A DNA stretch of 64,000 nucleotides from Methylobacterium pseudosasicola (lineage in GTDB: Bacteria; Pseudomonadota; Alphaproteobacteria; Rhizobiales; Beijerinckiaceae), in NCBI RefSeq assembly GCF_900114535.1, contig NZ_FOTK01000023.1:1-64000 (forward strand), given 5' to 3'. A model generated the notes under the pieces. The model saw only the letters and a program-made list of their open reading frames with translations, had not been told where the DNA came from and made no database searches. A program made the position numbers and the translations under genes. Below are positions 52,722 through 62,160 of this stretch, in pieces (the stretch's first letter is position 1; each line of letters opens with the position of its first letter).

Positions 52722-53368
52722 GGTCGCCCGCGCCCATCGGCAGGGGCGCCCGAGCCGGCATGCGGCAACAGCGCGAGGGACGACTCGGCGATGCGCTCAA
52801 GCTCCGCCCGCGCGGCACCGTCCCGCGCCTGGACCGACAGGCCCTGCAGCAGCGTGTTGAAGGTCGAGGCCAGCGTCGCGACGTCGGTCCCGAGCGGCAG
52901 GTCACCGGCGTCGAGGGCCCGCTCGAAGCGCTTGCGGAAGTTGGTTCGGCTGACCTCCCGCAACGCCCTCAAGGCCTCGTGGACGTCCTGTGCCTCGGGC
53001 GAGACGTTCGCCGTGCCCAGGACGACCATGCAGCCGCAGGGCGCATCGAGGGAGGTCAACACGGCGGCCGCCTCGGTCATGAACCTCCCCACCGCGACGC
53101 GAAGGTCCGGCTCCTCGTCGAGGAGCCTCCAGGGAGCCGCCCAATAGGTGGTCTCGTAATGCTCGACCGCCTCCATGAAGAGGGAGGCCTTGTTGCCGAA
53201 GGCCGCATAGAGGCTCGGCGGATTGATCCCCATGGCGGAGCAGAGCTCGCCCATGGTCGCCGGCTCGTAGCCACGCTTCCAGAACACCTCCAGTGCGCTG
53301 TGCAGGGCCTGGGCCCGGTCGAAGGTGCGCGGCCGTCCCTTGCTCCTGTGCGGCGTGATCGCGGTCAT
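52718..53368 (-). CDS. TetR-family regulator
   Basis: 216 aa from ATG 53368 with GAGGATG upstream. HTH: TFDRAQALHSALEVFWKRGYEPATMGELCSAMGINPPSLYAAFGNKASLF is the N-terminal domain (residues about 13-60). The C-terminal domain has GCMVVLGTANV, as in the AcrR/YxaF branch that often responds to electrophiles. Operators lie upstream at 53431-53470. First gene of a bicistronic regulator operon. Confidence 0.9.
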   Translation of the reverse strand: MTAITPHRSKGRPRTFDRAQALHSALEVFWKRGYEPATMGELCSAMGINPPSLYAAFGNKASLFMEAVEHYETTYWAAPWRLLDEEPDLRVAVGRFMTEAAAVLTSLDAPCGCMVVLGTANVSPEAQDVHEALRALREVSRTNFRKRFERALDAGDLPLGTDVATLASTFNTLLQGLSVQARDGAARAELERIAESSLALLPHAGSGAPADGRGRP

Positions 53369-53430
53369 CGCATCCTCGGTGTGCTGGCGCACATGAGCCC
53401 TCGGACGGGCCCGCTGCGGGTTGACGGCGT

Positions 53431-53470
53431 GTAACGCCCGTTACAGATATAGCGTCCTTAACGACCGTTA
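53431..53470. promoter_or_regulatory. Tandem TetR operators
   Basis: Site 1 GTAACG-CC-CGTTAC (53431-53444) and site 2 TAACG-AC-CGTTA (53459-53470), both perfect inverted repeats of the same half site, centres 27 bases apart. They sit between the divergent TetR and OYE genes, so they probably repress both. Confidence 0.75.
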
Positions 53471-53538
53471 CAATAATCGATTCCGAGACGATGTCAGCGT
53501 CGTGACCACCGGTCCGGCGCAACGGAGACCCTTGCCCG

Positions 53539-54696
53539 ATGGCCAAGCTTTTCGAGCCCGTGACCCTGCGCGACGTGAACCTGCGCAACCGCCTCGCCGT
53601 CCCGCCCATGTGCCAGTACCAGGCCGAAGACGGGTTCGTGACGACCTACCATACCGTGCACTACGGAAAGCTCGCGCTCGGCGGCTTCGGCCTCGTCATC
53701 GTCGAGGCGACCGCCGTCTCGCCGGAGGCGCGCATCACCCACGGTGACGTGGGCCTCTGGCGGGACGAGCAGGTCGAGGGGCTTGCCGGCATAGCCGCCT
53801 TCATGAAGGCGCAGGGTGCGGTACCCGGCATCCAGCTCGCCCATGCCGGTCCGAAGGCCAGCATGCAGCGCCCCTACCACGGCGACGGTCCCCTGAACGA
53901 TGCCGACATCGCGCGCGGCGACCGGCCCTGGGCCATCGTGTCCGCCAGCGCCCAGGCCGTCGACCAGGGCTGGCTGGTCCCGGAGGCGCTCGACGCCGCC
54001 GGCATCGAGAAGGTGAAGGCGGACTTCGCCGCAGCCGCCCGGCGCGCCCTGAAGGCCGGCTTCGAGGTCGTGGAGCTGCACTGCGCCCACGGCTACCTGC
54101 TGAACTCCTTCCTCTCGCCGCTGACCAACCACCGCACGGACGCCTACGGCGGGAGCCGCGAGAACCGCTTCCGGCTGCCGCTGGAGATCGCCCGGGAACT
54201 GCGCGCGATCTGGCCGGTCGACAAGCCGTTGTTCGTGCGCGTCTCGGCGGTCGACGGCTTGAAGACCGGCGTGACCATCGAGGACACGGTCGCCTTCGCC
54301 GAGGCCCTGAAGGCGGTCGGCGTCGACGTGGTCGACGTCTCCTCGGGAGGCGTCGGCACCACCTACGAGCACCCGAGCGGCTACGGCCACCAGGTGCCCT
54401 ACGCCGAACGGGTCAGGCGTGACACCGGCCTCAAGACCATGGCGGTCGGCCTGATCGTCGACCCGTTCCAGGCCGAGCAGGTCGTGGCCGAGGGGCATGC
54501 CGACCTCGTCGCCATCGGCCGCGAGGCGCTGCGCAACCCGAACTTCGCGCTCGACGCCGAGCAGGCGCTCGGGGCCGCCCCGCAGGATGCGCCGTACGAG
54601 AGCTGGGTGCCCCAACTCGGCTGGTGGCTGAACGGGCGCGAACGGAAGCTCCGCCGGCTCGGCGCCTGGTCGAACGGCGAGGACGTTGCGGCTTGA
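53539..54696 (+). CDS. Old Yellow Enzyme family NADH:flavin oxidoreductase
   Basis: 385 aa. FMN barrel of the YqjM/XenA branch: NRLAVPPMCQYQAEDGFVT with the redox-tuning Cys of MCQY, VEATAVSPEARIT, IQLAHAGPKAS, ELHCAHGYLLNSFLSP with the His pair, and SRENRFRLPLEIA. Reduces enones, quinones or nitro compounds with NAD(P)H. Divergent from TetR/LysR. Confidence 0.92.
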   Translation: MAKLFEPVTLRDVNLRNRLAVPPMCQYQAEDGFVTTYHTVHYGKLALGGFGLVIVEATAVSPEARITHGDVGLWRDEQVEGLAGIAAFMKAQGAVPGIQLAHAGPKASMQRPYHGDGPLNDADIARGDRPWAIVSASAQAVDQGWLVPEALDAAGIEKVKADFAAAARRALKAGFEVVELHCAHGYLLNSFLSPLTNHRTDAYGGSRENRFRLPLEIARELRAIWPVDKPLFVRVSAVDGLKTGVTIEDTVAFAEALKAVGVDVVDVSSGGVGTTYEHPSGYGHQVPYAERVRRDTGLKTMAVGLIVDPFQAEQVVAEGHADLVAIGREALRNPNFALDAEQALGAAPQDAPYESWVPQLGWWLNGRERKLRRLGAWSNGEDVAA

Positions 54697-54735
54697 GCCT
54701 CCGGGCAGGGACGCACCGTGACGGCTGCCCCCGCC

Positions 54736-55629
54736 TCAGGACCCGCGTTCACGGCTGAACCGGGCCGTCGTGAAGTCGAGGAACGAGCGGAGCTTCGGCG
54801 TGATGCGGCGGTCCGGCGCGTACAGGATGTGGAGGGGCCGTTCCGAGCGCCATTCCGCCAGGACGCGGACCAGTCGGCCGGATGCGAGGTCGTCCGCGAG
54901 GAGCTCCTCGGCATGATGGATCACGCCCATCCCGGCCAAGGCTGCCTGCCGCAGGGCGTGGCCGCTGTTGGCGGAGAACCGCGACCCGATGGGCACGACG
55001 ACCTCGCCCTCCTCGTCGTGGAACGTCCAGCGTTCCTCCAGCGCCGAGCCGGAGAAGCCGAGGCATGCATGCCGTGCGAGGTCGCTCGGGTGCCGCGGCC
55101 GCCCGTGCCGCTCCAGGTAAGCCGGAGACGCGCACGGGATCAGGTTCAGGGGACGCAGGCCCCGCGCGATCAGGCTGCTGTCTTGCAGCGGGCCTGCGCG
55201 GAACACGCAGTCGTAGCCCTCGTCGATCAGGTCCACCACACGGTCGCTGAGGGTGAGCCGTACCGTGACCTCGGGGTTCTCAGCCATGTACGCGGGAAGC
55301 AGCGGCGACAGACTGTAGGTGCCGAACGAGACCGGCGCGTTGATCCGCAACTCGCCCCGTGGCCTCACCCGGCTGTCGGCCGCGATGGCTTCGGCCGCCT
55401 CCAGTTCCGCCAGCACGATGCGCGTGCGTTCGAGGAAGTCGCGCCCGGCGTCGGTCAGGCTCTGCCTACGGGTTGTCCGGTTCAGCAGGCGCACACCCAG
55501 GTGCTCCTCCAATTGCCGGACGTGCTTGCCGACCATCGCCGCGGAGATGTCCGCGGCGTCCGCAGCCGCCGCGAACGAGCCGAGGTCGGCGACCTTGGCG
55601 AACACCTCCATGCTGGTGAGACGGTCCAT
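54736..55629 (-). CDS. LysR-type regulator
   Basis: 297 aa from ATG 55629 (ATG-like start at 55641 also in frame). HTH: MDRLTSMEVFAKVADLGSFAAAADAADISAAMVGKHVRQLEEHL; co-inducer domain VRPRGELRINAPVSFGTYSL. Divergent from the reductase gene at 55746 with 116 bases between, which contain GGTT...AACC half-sites. Probably controls the reductase-quinone oxidoreductase-FUSC cluster. Confidence 0.9.
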   Translation of the reverse strand: MDRLTSMEVFAKVADLGSFAAAADAADISAAMVGKHVRQLEEHLGVRLLNRTTRRQSLTDAGRDFLERTRIVLAELEAAEAIAADSRVRPRGELRINAPVSFGTYSLSPLLPAYMAENPEVTVRLTLSDRVVDLIDEGYDCVFRAGPLQDSSLIARGLRPLNLIPCASPAYLERHGRPRHPSDLARHACLGFSGSALEERWTFHDEEGEVVVPIGSRFSANSGHALRQAALAGMGVIHHAEELLADDLASGRLVRVLAEWRSERPLHILYAPDRRITPKLRSFLDFTTARFSRERGS

Positions 55630-55745
55630 ATTCCTGACCATTGGTTGCGAGTGTCGCGATCAAACCGCGATTTATCACGGACAGGACGAAGTCCATACCT
55701 CCCGTCGAGGCCGGCGGCGCCGGCTCGCGAACGAGGAGAGCAGTC

Positions 55746-56381
55746 ATGACCGTCGCAGTCATCGGAACCGGGAACATGGGTGCCGGCATCGCCCGGCTGC
55801 TGGCCTCGAAAGGCGAACGGGTCGTCATCGGGTCGCGCGACCCGGCCAAGGCGGCGAAGCTCGCCGAGGAGATCGGGGCGGGCGCCGAGGGCGGCGGCAT
55901 CGCCGCGGCCGCCAAGCTCGCCGACGTGGTGATCTTCGCGGTGAACTACCCACAGGCGGGCGAGGCGGTCCGCGAGGCCGGCGGCTTCGCCGGCAAGGTG
56001 CTCGTCGACATCTCGAACCCCATCACCGAGGACTTCAAGGACCTGCGCGTCGGGCACACCACCTCGGCCGCCGAGGAGCTCCAGAAGCTCGCGCCCGAGG
56101 CGAAGGTGGTGAAGGCGTTCAACACGATCTTCGCGCAGTTGCTGCCGGCGGAGGCGCGCGAGGGCCGCGACCCTGTGCAGGTCTTCGTCGCCGGCGACGA
56201 CGAGGCCGCCAAGAAGACGGTGTCCGACCTCGTCGCCAAGGGCGGGTTCCAGCCCATCGAGTCGGGCCCCCTGAGCAACGCCCGGTTCCTTGAGCCGCTG
56301 GGCGAGATCAACATCCACTTCGGCTTCTTCCTGGGCTGGGGCACGAGCGCCGCCCCCGCGTGGATCAAGGCCGCCGCCTGA
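55746..56381 (+). CDS. NADP-dependent reductase (F420-reductase-like Rossmann protein)
   Basis: 211 aa from ATG 55746 behind GAGGAG. N-terminal Rossmann motif VAVIGTGNMGAGIA, then VVIGSRDP, ADVVIFAVNYP and LVDISNPITEDF, as in NADPH-dependent F420 reductases and their F420-independent relatives. Substrate unknown. First gene of a co-directional cluster under the divergent LysR gene. Confidence 0.85.
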   Translation: MTVAVIGTGNMGAGIARLLASKGERVVIGSRDPAKAAKLAEEIGAGAEGGGIAAAAKLADVVIFAVNYPQAGEAVREAGGFAGKVLVDISNPITEDFKDLRVGHTTSAAEELQKLAPEAKVVKAFNTIFAQLLPAEAREGRDPVQVFVAGDDEAAKKTVSDLVAKGGFQPIESGPLSNARFLEPLGEINIHFGFFLGWGTSAAPAWIKAAA

Positions 56382-56399
56382 AGGCTCCCGTCCAGACGT

Positions 56400-56430
56400 C
56401 CTCCCGCCGGGCATCCCAGGCGGGAGGTTT
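56400..56430 (+). terminator. Hairpin after the reductase gene
   Basis: Perfect 9-bp stem CCTCCCGCC/GGCGGGAGG (56400-56408, 56419-56427) then TTT. It lies between the reductase and quinone oxidoreductase genes and may stop or attenuate transcription. Confidence 0.6.
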
Positions 56431-56470
56431 CCGCGCCCTTCCCGGGCGCACGCAATCGAGGAGAACGACC

Positions 56471-57460
56471 ATGAGCCGCATCGTACGCTTCCACGAGACC
56501 GGCGGTCCCGAGGTCCTCAAGGTCGAGGACGTCGTGGTCCCCGCGCCCAAGGCCGGCGAGGTCCAGATCCGGGTGAAGGCCATGGGCCTGAACCGGGCCG
56601 AGGTCATGTTCCGGACCGGCCAGTACGTCACCCAGCCGCGCTTCCCGGCCATCCTCGGCTACGAGGCGGCGGGTACGGTGGAAGCGGTTGGGCCGGACGT
56701 CACCGGCTTCGCCGTCGGCGACGCGGTGAGCGTCGTGCCCTGCTTCATGCTCGGCGACTACGGCCTACATGGCGAGCTCGTGAACGCCCCGGCCTTCGGC
56801 GTGGTGAAGCACCCGGAGAACCTGTCCTGGGAGGAGGCGGCCGCGACCTGGATGATGTTCGTGACCGCCTACGGCGCGCTCGTCGACATCGCGAACGTCC
56901 AGGCCGGCCAGACGGTGTTGATCCGCGCCGCCTCCAGCAGCGTGGGCCTGGCAGCCATCCAGATCGTCAACGCGCTCGGCGCCGTCCCTGTTGCCCTGAC
57001 CCGCCGCAGCAGCAAGCGCGACGAACTCCTGAAGCACGGGGCCGCCCACGTCATCGCCACCGAGGAGCAGGACCTCGTGGCCGAGGTGAACCGCATCACC
57101 GACGGCAAGGGCGCCAACGTCGCCTTCGACCCGGTCGGCGGACCGGAGGTCGCCAAGATCCTCGACGCGCTCGGCTACCTCGGCATCTTCTTCCAGTACG
57201 GCGCCCTCGACACGACGCCGTTGGCGGTCCCGGTCATGCCGCTGCTCGGCAAGGACCTGACGGTGCGCGGCTACCAGCTCTTCGAAATCACCAAGGACCC
57301 GGCGCGCTTGGAGAGGGCCAAGGACTACATCGTGAAGGGGCTTGCCTCGGGCGCGCTGAAGCCGGTGGTCGCCAAGACCTTCACGCTCGACCAGATCGTC
57401 GAGGCGCACCGCTTCATGGAGAGCAACGAGCAGGTCGGCAAGATCGTCGTCACCGCCTAA
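56471..57460 (+). CDS. Quinone oxidoreductase (MDR family), zinc-free
   Basis: 329 aa from ATG 56471 with AGGAG upstream. GroES-like domain (GLNRAEVMFRTGQYV, LGYEAAGTVEAVG) and Rossmann domain (LIRAASSSVGLAAIQIVNALGA, GAAHVIAT). No zinc ligands. Reduces quinones or alkenals with NADPH. Second gene of the cluster. Confidence 0.9.
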   Translation: MSRIVRFHETGGPEVLKVEDVVVPAPKAGEVQIRVKAMGLNRAEVMFRTGQYVTQPRFPAILGYEAAGTVEAVGPDVTGFAVGDAVSVVPCFMLGDYGLHGELVNAPAFGVVKHPENLSWEEAAATWMMFVTAYGALVDIANVQAGQTVLIRAASSSVGLAAIQIVNALGAVPVALTRRSSKRDELLKHGAAHVIATEEQDLVAEVNRITDGKGANVAFDPVGGPEVAKILDALGYLGIFFQYGALDTTPLAVPVMPLLGKDLTVRGYQLFEITKDPARLERAKDYIVKGLASGALKPVVAKTFTLDQIVEAHRFMESNEQVGKIVVTA

Positions 57461-57601
57461 GCGGGAGGCGCCGAGGGGACAGGCCCGGCGGGATGCGCAT
57501 GGGCCGCCCCGCGTCCGCTTCATAGGTCGACCGGACGCGAGCGGATACGGACGACATCGGCGACTTCGCCCCGGTCCCGGGGTCCAGGGTAAACACCGAC
57601 C

Positions 57602-59344
57602 ATGCTCCCGACCGGCCTCCGGAGTTTCCTGGAGCGCGACCCGCCGCGCCTGCGGTTCGGCCTCGCCACGGCGGCCGCGGCGTGGCTCGCCATCGTCCTA
57701 GCGGCTGCGCTCGACCTGCCGAACGGGCACTGGGCCGGCGTGACCGTGCTCACGGTCTCGCAGCCGACCCGAGGGCTGCTCTTCGAGAAGTGCCTCTGGC
57801 GCCTCGTCGGCACGACCGCGGGCGCGCTGGTCGGCATCGGCCTGCTCGCCGCCTTCGCGACCCACCCGGCGGCGGCGCTCGTCGGCTTGACGGCTTGGCT
57901 TGCGTGCTGCGCGGGCATGTCCGCCCTCGTCCGGCACTTCCGCAGCTACGGGGCGGTGCTGGCCGGCTATACCTGTGCCATCGTCGCCCTGATCGACTTC
58001 GACCATCCGGCCTTGGTCCAGCACATCGCCTTCGGTCGCATCGCCTGCACCGTCATCGGCGTTCTCGCGGCCACCGCCGTCACCGGCCTGCTGATGCCGC
58101 CCTCGGGTCGGCGCTCGCTCCTCGACCGCGCACGGCAGTCGGGCGCCGAGCTTCTGGAGCGCTGCTCAGGTCTGCTCACGGGTTCCCTGGGCGCAGCGGA
58201 CCAGGGCGCGCTGCTGGCCGTCGTAGCCCGGCTCGGCGACCTCGACGCGGAGGCCGACGAAGTCCTCGACGGCGCTCCGGGCGCCCGCTGGCGCAAGCGA
58301 CGCCTGCGCAACCTCCTGGCCTCGCTCCTCCTCGTGGCCTCGCGCACCCGGGCGCTCGCGCGGTCCGACGATCCGGTACAGGCGCAGGCGCCGCCGGAAC
58401 TGAAAGCCCTCCTGGATCAAGCCGCCCTCCGATTCCGGTATAAGGACTCTCCCGGGTCGACCCCTCTCGCGTCCGCCGATGGCCGACCAGCCGTGGCCGG
58501 CCCCCTCGCCGACACCCGAGCCGCCCTGACCGCGGCCCTCGCGGATCTCCGGGACCTTGAGCGGGCGCCGGTCGTGGGGAATGGACCCGCCCGCCTCGAA
58601 ACGCCCTTGGATTGGCAGGGGGCGGTGCGTGCCGCGACCCGGACGGCACTGTGCGTCTTGCCCATGGGCCTCGCGTGGCTCGTGACCGGCTGGGCCGCCG
58701 GCTCGCTCATGCTGCTGGGCACCTGCGTGTTCGTGACCTTGCTCTCGGCGAACGAGCTCGGGGCCGCGATGATCCGACGGATCGTGCTCGGCGTGCTTGC
58801 GGGCATCGGCCTCGCCCTGGCGTTCCGCGCGTTCGTGCTGCCGCACCCGGCCGGTCTGACGGTTCTCCTCCTCGCCCTCGTGCCGGTCCTCTGCGTCACG
58901 GCGGCCGGGCTCACCTTCAGGCTGACGGCGGTGAGCACCGTCGAGTTCAACAACTTCTTCCTCATGATGAGCCAGCCGACGCATCTGACGCCCCTCGGCC
59001 CGCCTCTGGCGCATCAGGGCCTCGCCATGCTCGTCGGCATCGGGGTAGCCGCCCTGGCACTCCATCTCGTCATGCCGCTGGACATCGAGCGAAGGAAGCG
59101 GCGCTTGCGCCAGGCGCTCGCGGGCGACTTGGCCGAACTCGCCGGAGGCGCATCGGGCAAGCGGCGCGCGAATTGGGAAGCACGCACCCTTTCGCGAGGC
59201 CTGCGACTGCTCGCCGGACCGGGACGGCGTGACCGGGCCGCGGACGCGGAGGACGTCCTCGACATGCTCGAACGTGGGCGGACACTACGTGCCCCGTCGG
59301 ACGCGTTAGAGGGGCGCGACCCCTCTGTTCGAAGCGTCGCCTAG
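57602..59344 (+). CDS. FUSC family membrane protein (aromatic acid exporter-like)
   Basis: 580 aa. Two related membrane halves, each with several TM helices (about 20-160 and 350-480) followed by a soluble stretch, as in FUSC/YccS/AaeB proteins. The N-half has GHWAGVTVLTVSQPTRGLLFEKCLWRL, and the C-half a stretch with FNNFFLMMSQPTHLTPLG. Exporters of this family pump aromatic carboxylic acids, fitting an adjacent redox cluster. Could be in the same transcript as the two preceding genes (gap 141 bases). Confidence 0.85.
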   Translation: MLPTGLRSFLERDPPRLRFGLATAAAAWLAIVLAAALDLPNGHWAGVTVLTVSQPTRGLLFEKCLWRLVGTTAGALVGIGLLAAFATHPAAALVGLTAWLACCAGMSALVRHFRSYGAVLAGYTCAIVALIDFDHPALVQHIAFGRIACTVIGVLAATAVTGLLMPPSGRRSLLDRARQSGAELLERCSGLLTGSLGAADQGALLAVVARLGDLDAEADEVLDGAPGARWRKRRLRNLLASLLLVASRTRALARSDDPVQAQAPPELKALLDQAALRFRYKDSPGSTPLASADGRPAVAGPLADTRAALTAALADLRDLERAPVVGNGPARLETPLDWQGAVRAATRTALCVLPMGLAWLVTGWAAGSLMLLGTCVFVTLLSANELGAAMIRRIVLGVLAGIGLALAFRAFVLPHPAGLTVLLLALVPVLCVTAAGLTFRLTAVSTVEFNNFFLMMSQPTHLTPLGPPLAHQGLAMLVGIGVAALALHLVMPLDIERRKRRLRQALAGDLAELAGGASGKRRANWEARTLSRGLRLLAGPGRRDRAADAEDVLDMLERGRTLRAPSDALEGRDPSVRSVA

Positions 59345-59436
59345 TTACCCATATCGAGATGCCGTGAGCCGGAATCGGCCCGAGCCGTGCCGGTCGACGC
59401 GCTGCGCCACCGCGGCTTAGGTCGCTATCTGACGCC

Positions 59437-60717
59437 TCATGCTCCGGCCGCGGCGAGCTTGTCCCGCCGTCCGAGCCGGTACCTGTCCGCAAGCGCCGCC
59501 ATGGCCTCGTCGGCGGCCCTTTGCCCGCTGTCGTGGGCTCCGTGCGCCGTTGTGAAGTCGAACGGGTGCGTCGCCTCGCCGGCGAAGAAGAGGCGCTCCT
59601 CGAAAGGCCGGGCCAACCGTGCCCGCGCATCGGATCGGCCCGGCAAGGCGCAGCTATACGCGCCGCCGATGGCCTGTATCCGGCTCCACGACGTCGCCGC
59701 CAGCGGCCGGATGGCCGCCGACACGTCGCTGCCGAACAGGGCCACCAACTGAGCCGACACGTACGCGAAGCCGGCGGCCGGGCCCTCCTCCTCCAGGATG
59801 CGGGCACCGTCACCCCCGAGGAACGCCTCGATGATCGGCCAGCCGTTGGGTCGGATCGAGTAGGAGGCAGACCTCGGGTCGCGCAGGTTGCCGTAGGCAT
59901 GTGCGTCCGGCTCGAATGCGGCGTCGCGCCCGATCTCCAGGAAGACCTTCTCGTTCCGCCCGAGCGGCAGTGAGGCGGCCGCCTCGCGCCAGGGGTCGAC
60001 CCCGGCGGGAAGGCGAATGGCGTCGCCGGCCAGGACCGCGGTCGAGACCGTGAGGATGGCGGCCCCGGCGCGGACGGTGCCGGCGCGGGTGGAGATGGCC
60101 ACTCCGTCCGCCGTCAGGTCGATCCGCTCGACGGGGGTAGCCAAGCGCAGCGACGTCGAGGGCGGGAGGCTGGCGGCGACCAGGGTGCCGTAGCCGAGAG
60201 GCAGGTTCCAGTTCTTGCCCGTCGAGGCATCGTCGTACGCCAGGTAGTCGGTGGCGGAAATCTCCTCGGGGCCCATGCCGCTCATGAAGCCGGCGATGGC
60301 TCGCACGTAGGCGTTCCAGGCGCCGCCGGGCTCCATGGCATCGCTCGCGCGGTCGCTATCGGCCGCAACCATGCGGAGCCGCTTCTCCCAAGCGCCGTAT
60401 GCCTCCCACGCCGCCTCCTGACCGTCCTCGTCCTGGACGATACCGGGATGCGCCTTGGTCCAAGGAGGGTCACTGCGGTCGACCGTGAACCCTGACGCCT
60501 CGGCGATGCCGACCCAGGCATTGCGGTCGCCCGAGTGCAGCCATTCGCAGCCGAGGTCGAGCGGGTAGCCGCCGAAGTCCTGCGTGAACGCGCGGCCCCC
60601 AAGCCGCGACGATGCCTCAAGCAGGATCACGCCCATGCCGCTCGCCGCGAGCCGCCGCGCCGCTCCGATGCCGGCGGCGCCTCCCCCTACGATGATGACG
60701 TCGAACTCGTTGCTCAT
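59437..60717 (-). CDS. Flavin-containing monoamine oxidase family protein
   Basis: 426 aa from ATG 60717; the upstream frame extension is not supported. N-terminal VIIVGGGAAGIGAARRLA binds FAD; GGRAFTQDFGGYPLDLGCEWLHSG and FFAGEATHPFDFTTAHGAHDSGQRAA are the FAD-ribose and closing motifs. Amine, polyamine or amino acid oxidase; no signal peptide. Convergent with FUSC. Confidence 0.85.
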   Translation of the reverse strand: MSNEFDVIIVGGGAAGIGAARRLAASGMGVILLEASSRLGGRAFTQDFGGYPLDLGCEWLHSGDRNAWVGIAEASGFTVDRSDPPWTKAHPGIVQDEDGQEAAWEAYGAWEKRLRMVAADSDRASDAMEPGGAWNAYVRAIAGFMSGMGPEEISATDYLAYDDASTGKNWNLPLGYGTLVAASLPPSTSLRLATPVERIDLTADGVAISTRAGTVRAGAAILTVSTAVLAGDAIRLPAGVDPWREAAASLPLGRNEKVFLEIGRDAAFEPDAHAYGNLRDPRSASYSIRPNGWPIIEAFLGGDGARILEEEGPAAGFAYVSAQLVALFGSDVSAAIRPLAATSWSRIQAIGGAYSCALPGRSDARARLARPFEERLFFAGEATHPFDFTTAHGAHDSGQRAADEAMAALADRYRLGRRDKLAAAGA

Positions 60718-60989
60718 AAGACCGAAGGTGAGGTCGGCCGATATGGCTTCCAAGCCTACCGCGACCGTTGCACCGCAGGCATTCGGGCCTCCGGTTCGGT
60801 GGGATCGAAGGGCGTCCCGGCTCGCGGAGACGCCACCTGCATGTCGGCCAATCACCGCGCCCCGTGGCGGTTCCGGTCCCCATGCGGGCCATTCGCCTCG
60901 CCTGCCCGGGAACTTCCTGCGTCATCGTCCGCAGTGACCGGGGCCCCCGTCCAGGCGTTGTCGGATGCGACCGACTAACCGGAGCCGTT

Positions 60990-61235
60990 ATGCTCAACCC
61001 CTTCTATGCCGCATTCCTGCTCGCCGTTGAGGCTCAGAAGGTCATCGAGTTGCGGCTGGTGCGCATCGCCTGGGGCGGCGCCGAGGCGCAGTCCGAGATG
61101 GTCTCGATGGTCGGCGAGAAGGTGATCGCAGCGATGGAGGCTGCCAACACCCTGATGGCGGGCGGCACCCAAGGCGACGTCATTGCCCGCTACCGGGAGC
61201 TCGTCGCGGACAACACCCACCGGTTGATGGCCTGA
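60990..61235 (+). CDS. Small hypothetical protein (81 aa)
   Basis: 81 aa from ATG 60990, GGAG-like ribosome site upstream. Helical, with LAVEAQKVIELRLVRIAWGG and VSMVGEKVIAAMEAANTL, resembling the repeated-helix start of phasin-like proteins seen in Methylobacterium. Probably a granule- or envelope-associated small protein; unproven. Confidence 0.65.
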   Translation: MLNPFYAAFLLAVEAQKVIELRLVRIAWGGAEAQSEMVSMVGEKVIAAMEAANTLMAGGTQGDVIARYRELVADNTHRLMA

Positions 61236-61393
61236 GCCGGCTTCGGGCACGTCGCAGGCGGCCCTGGATTTCGGCTGACCTTTTCCTTTGAAGCCAATCC
61301 ACTAGAGCGGGACCGGCGCCCTGGGCGAACGGAACAAAACGAGCTCAAGGGGCTTAAGTTTCGAACTTGGCCGCCGTGTTCGAGGGGGCTGCC

Positions 61394-62122
61394 GTGAATG
61401 CGACGCCGTTGGCCAGGACCGGCAAGACGAAGCCGCCTGCGAGAAGGGCGACGCCGGGTCCGCGTGCCGCGAGCCCGGCGAAGGCACCGACCCGGAAGCC
61501 CGTGAAGGCGAAGGTGCGGATCTTCGTCTCCTATTGCCACGCGAACGCGGTCCACCGTGCGAAGCTACAGGTTCATCTCGCCCAGTTAGAGCGCGACGAA
61601 GTCGAGACGTGGTTCGACGGCCGGATGGAAGCCGGGGACAAGCTCAGCACCGAGATCTCGCGCAAGCTGCGCGCGGCGGACATCTTCGTGGCGCTGATGA
61701 GCCCGGAGTACATCGCCAGCCACTGGTGCCAGCTGGAATACAAGCGGGCCATGGGCCGGCGGGCCAAGGGCTCCATGCGGGTGGTGGTCGTCGTCGTTCG
61801 GCCCTGTGCGTGGAAGGATACGGGGGCATCCGAGCTCAAGGTCCTACCCCATGACGGTCGGACCGTGAGCGATTGGCGGTCGATGGACCATGCTTTCGCG
61901 AACGTGGCCGAAGGCATCAAGGGCACCGTCAAGGCCGTACGCGCGTCGCTCGCTCAGGCGTCCCTGGTCCGGCCCGCAAAGACGGGGCGATCCACGGTGT
62001 CACCGAAGGTCAAGAAGCCGCCGGTCGCAGCCGGGGGCATTCCGAAGGCCGCGGCGAAGGCGAGGAGCGGCGTGGGTTCGACCAAAGCCAGACAGTCGGC
62101 GCGCAATCGGGCGGCGCGGTAG
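61394..62122 (+). CDS. TIR-domain protein
   Basis: 242 aa from GTG 61394, chosen for the strong GAGGGGG just upstream; other in-frame starts at 61367/61376 lack it. Residues 1-40 are basic and Pro/Ala-rich. The TIR domain spans about 41-180: VRIFVSYCHANAVHRAKLQ, VETWFDGRMEAGDKL, AADIFVALMSPEYIASHWCQLEY with E115 in the position of the NADase-type catalytic Glu. The tail (about 190-242) is Lys/Arg/Ala/Pro-rich, nucleic acid-like. TIR proteins of bacteria often cleave NAD+ or make cyclic ADP-ribose signals. It is 38 bases before the DUF2235 gene, so one operon. Confidence 0.88.
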   Translation: MNATPLARTGKTKPPARRATPGPRAASPAKAPTRKPVKAKVRIFVSYCHANAVHRAKLQVHLAQLERDEVETWFDGRMEAGDKLSTEISRKLRAADIFVALMSPEYIASHWCQLEYKRAMGRRAKGSMRVVVVVVRPCAWKDTGASELKVLPHDGRTVSDWRSMDHAFANVAEGIKGTVKAVRASLAQASLVRPAKTGRSTVSPKVKKPPVAAGGIPKAAAKARSGVGSTKARQSARNRAAR

Positions 62123-62160
62123 ATACCAGCTTGGGGCCGGCCCGGATGGCCGGATGGGGC

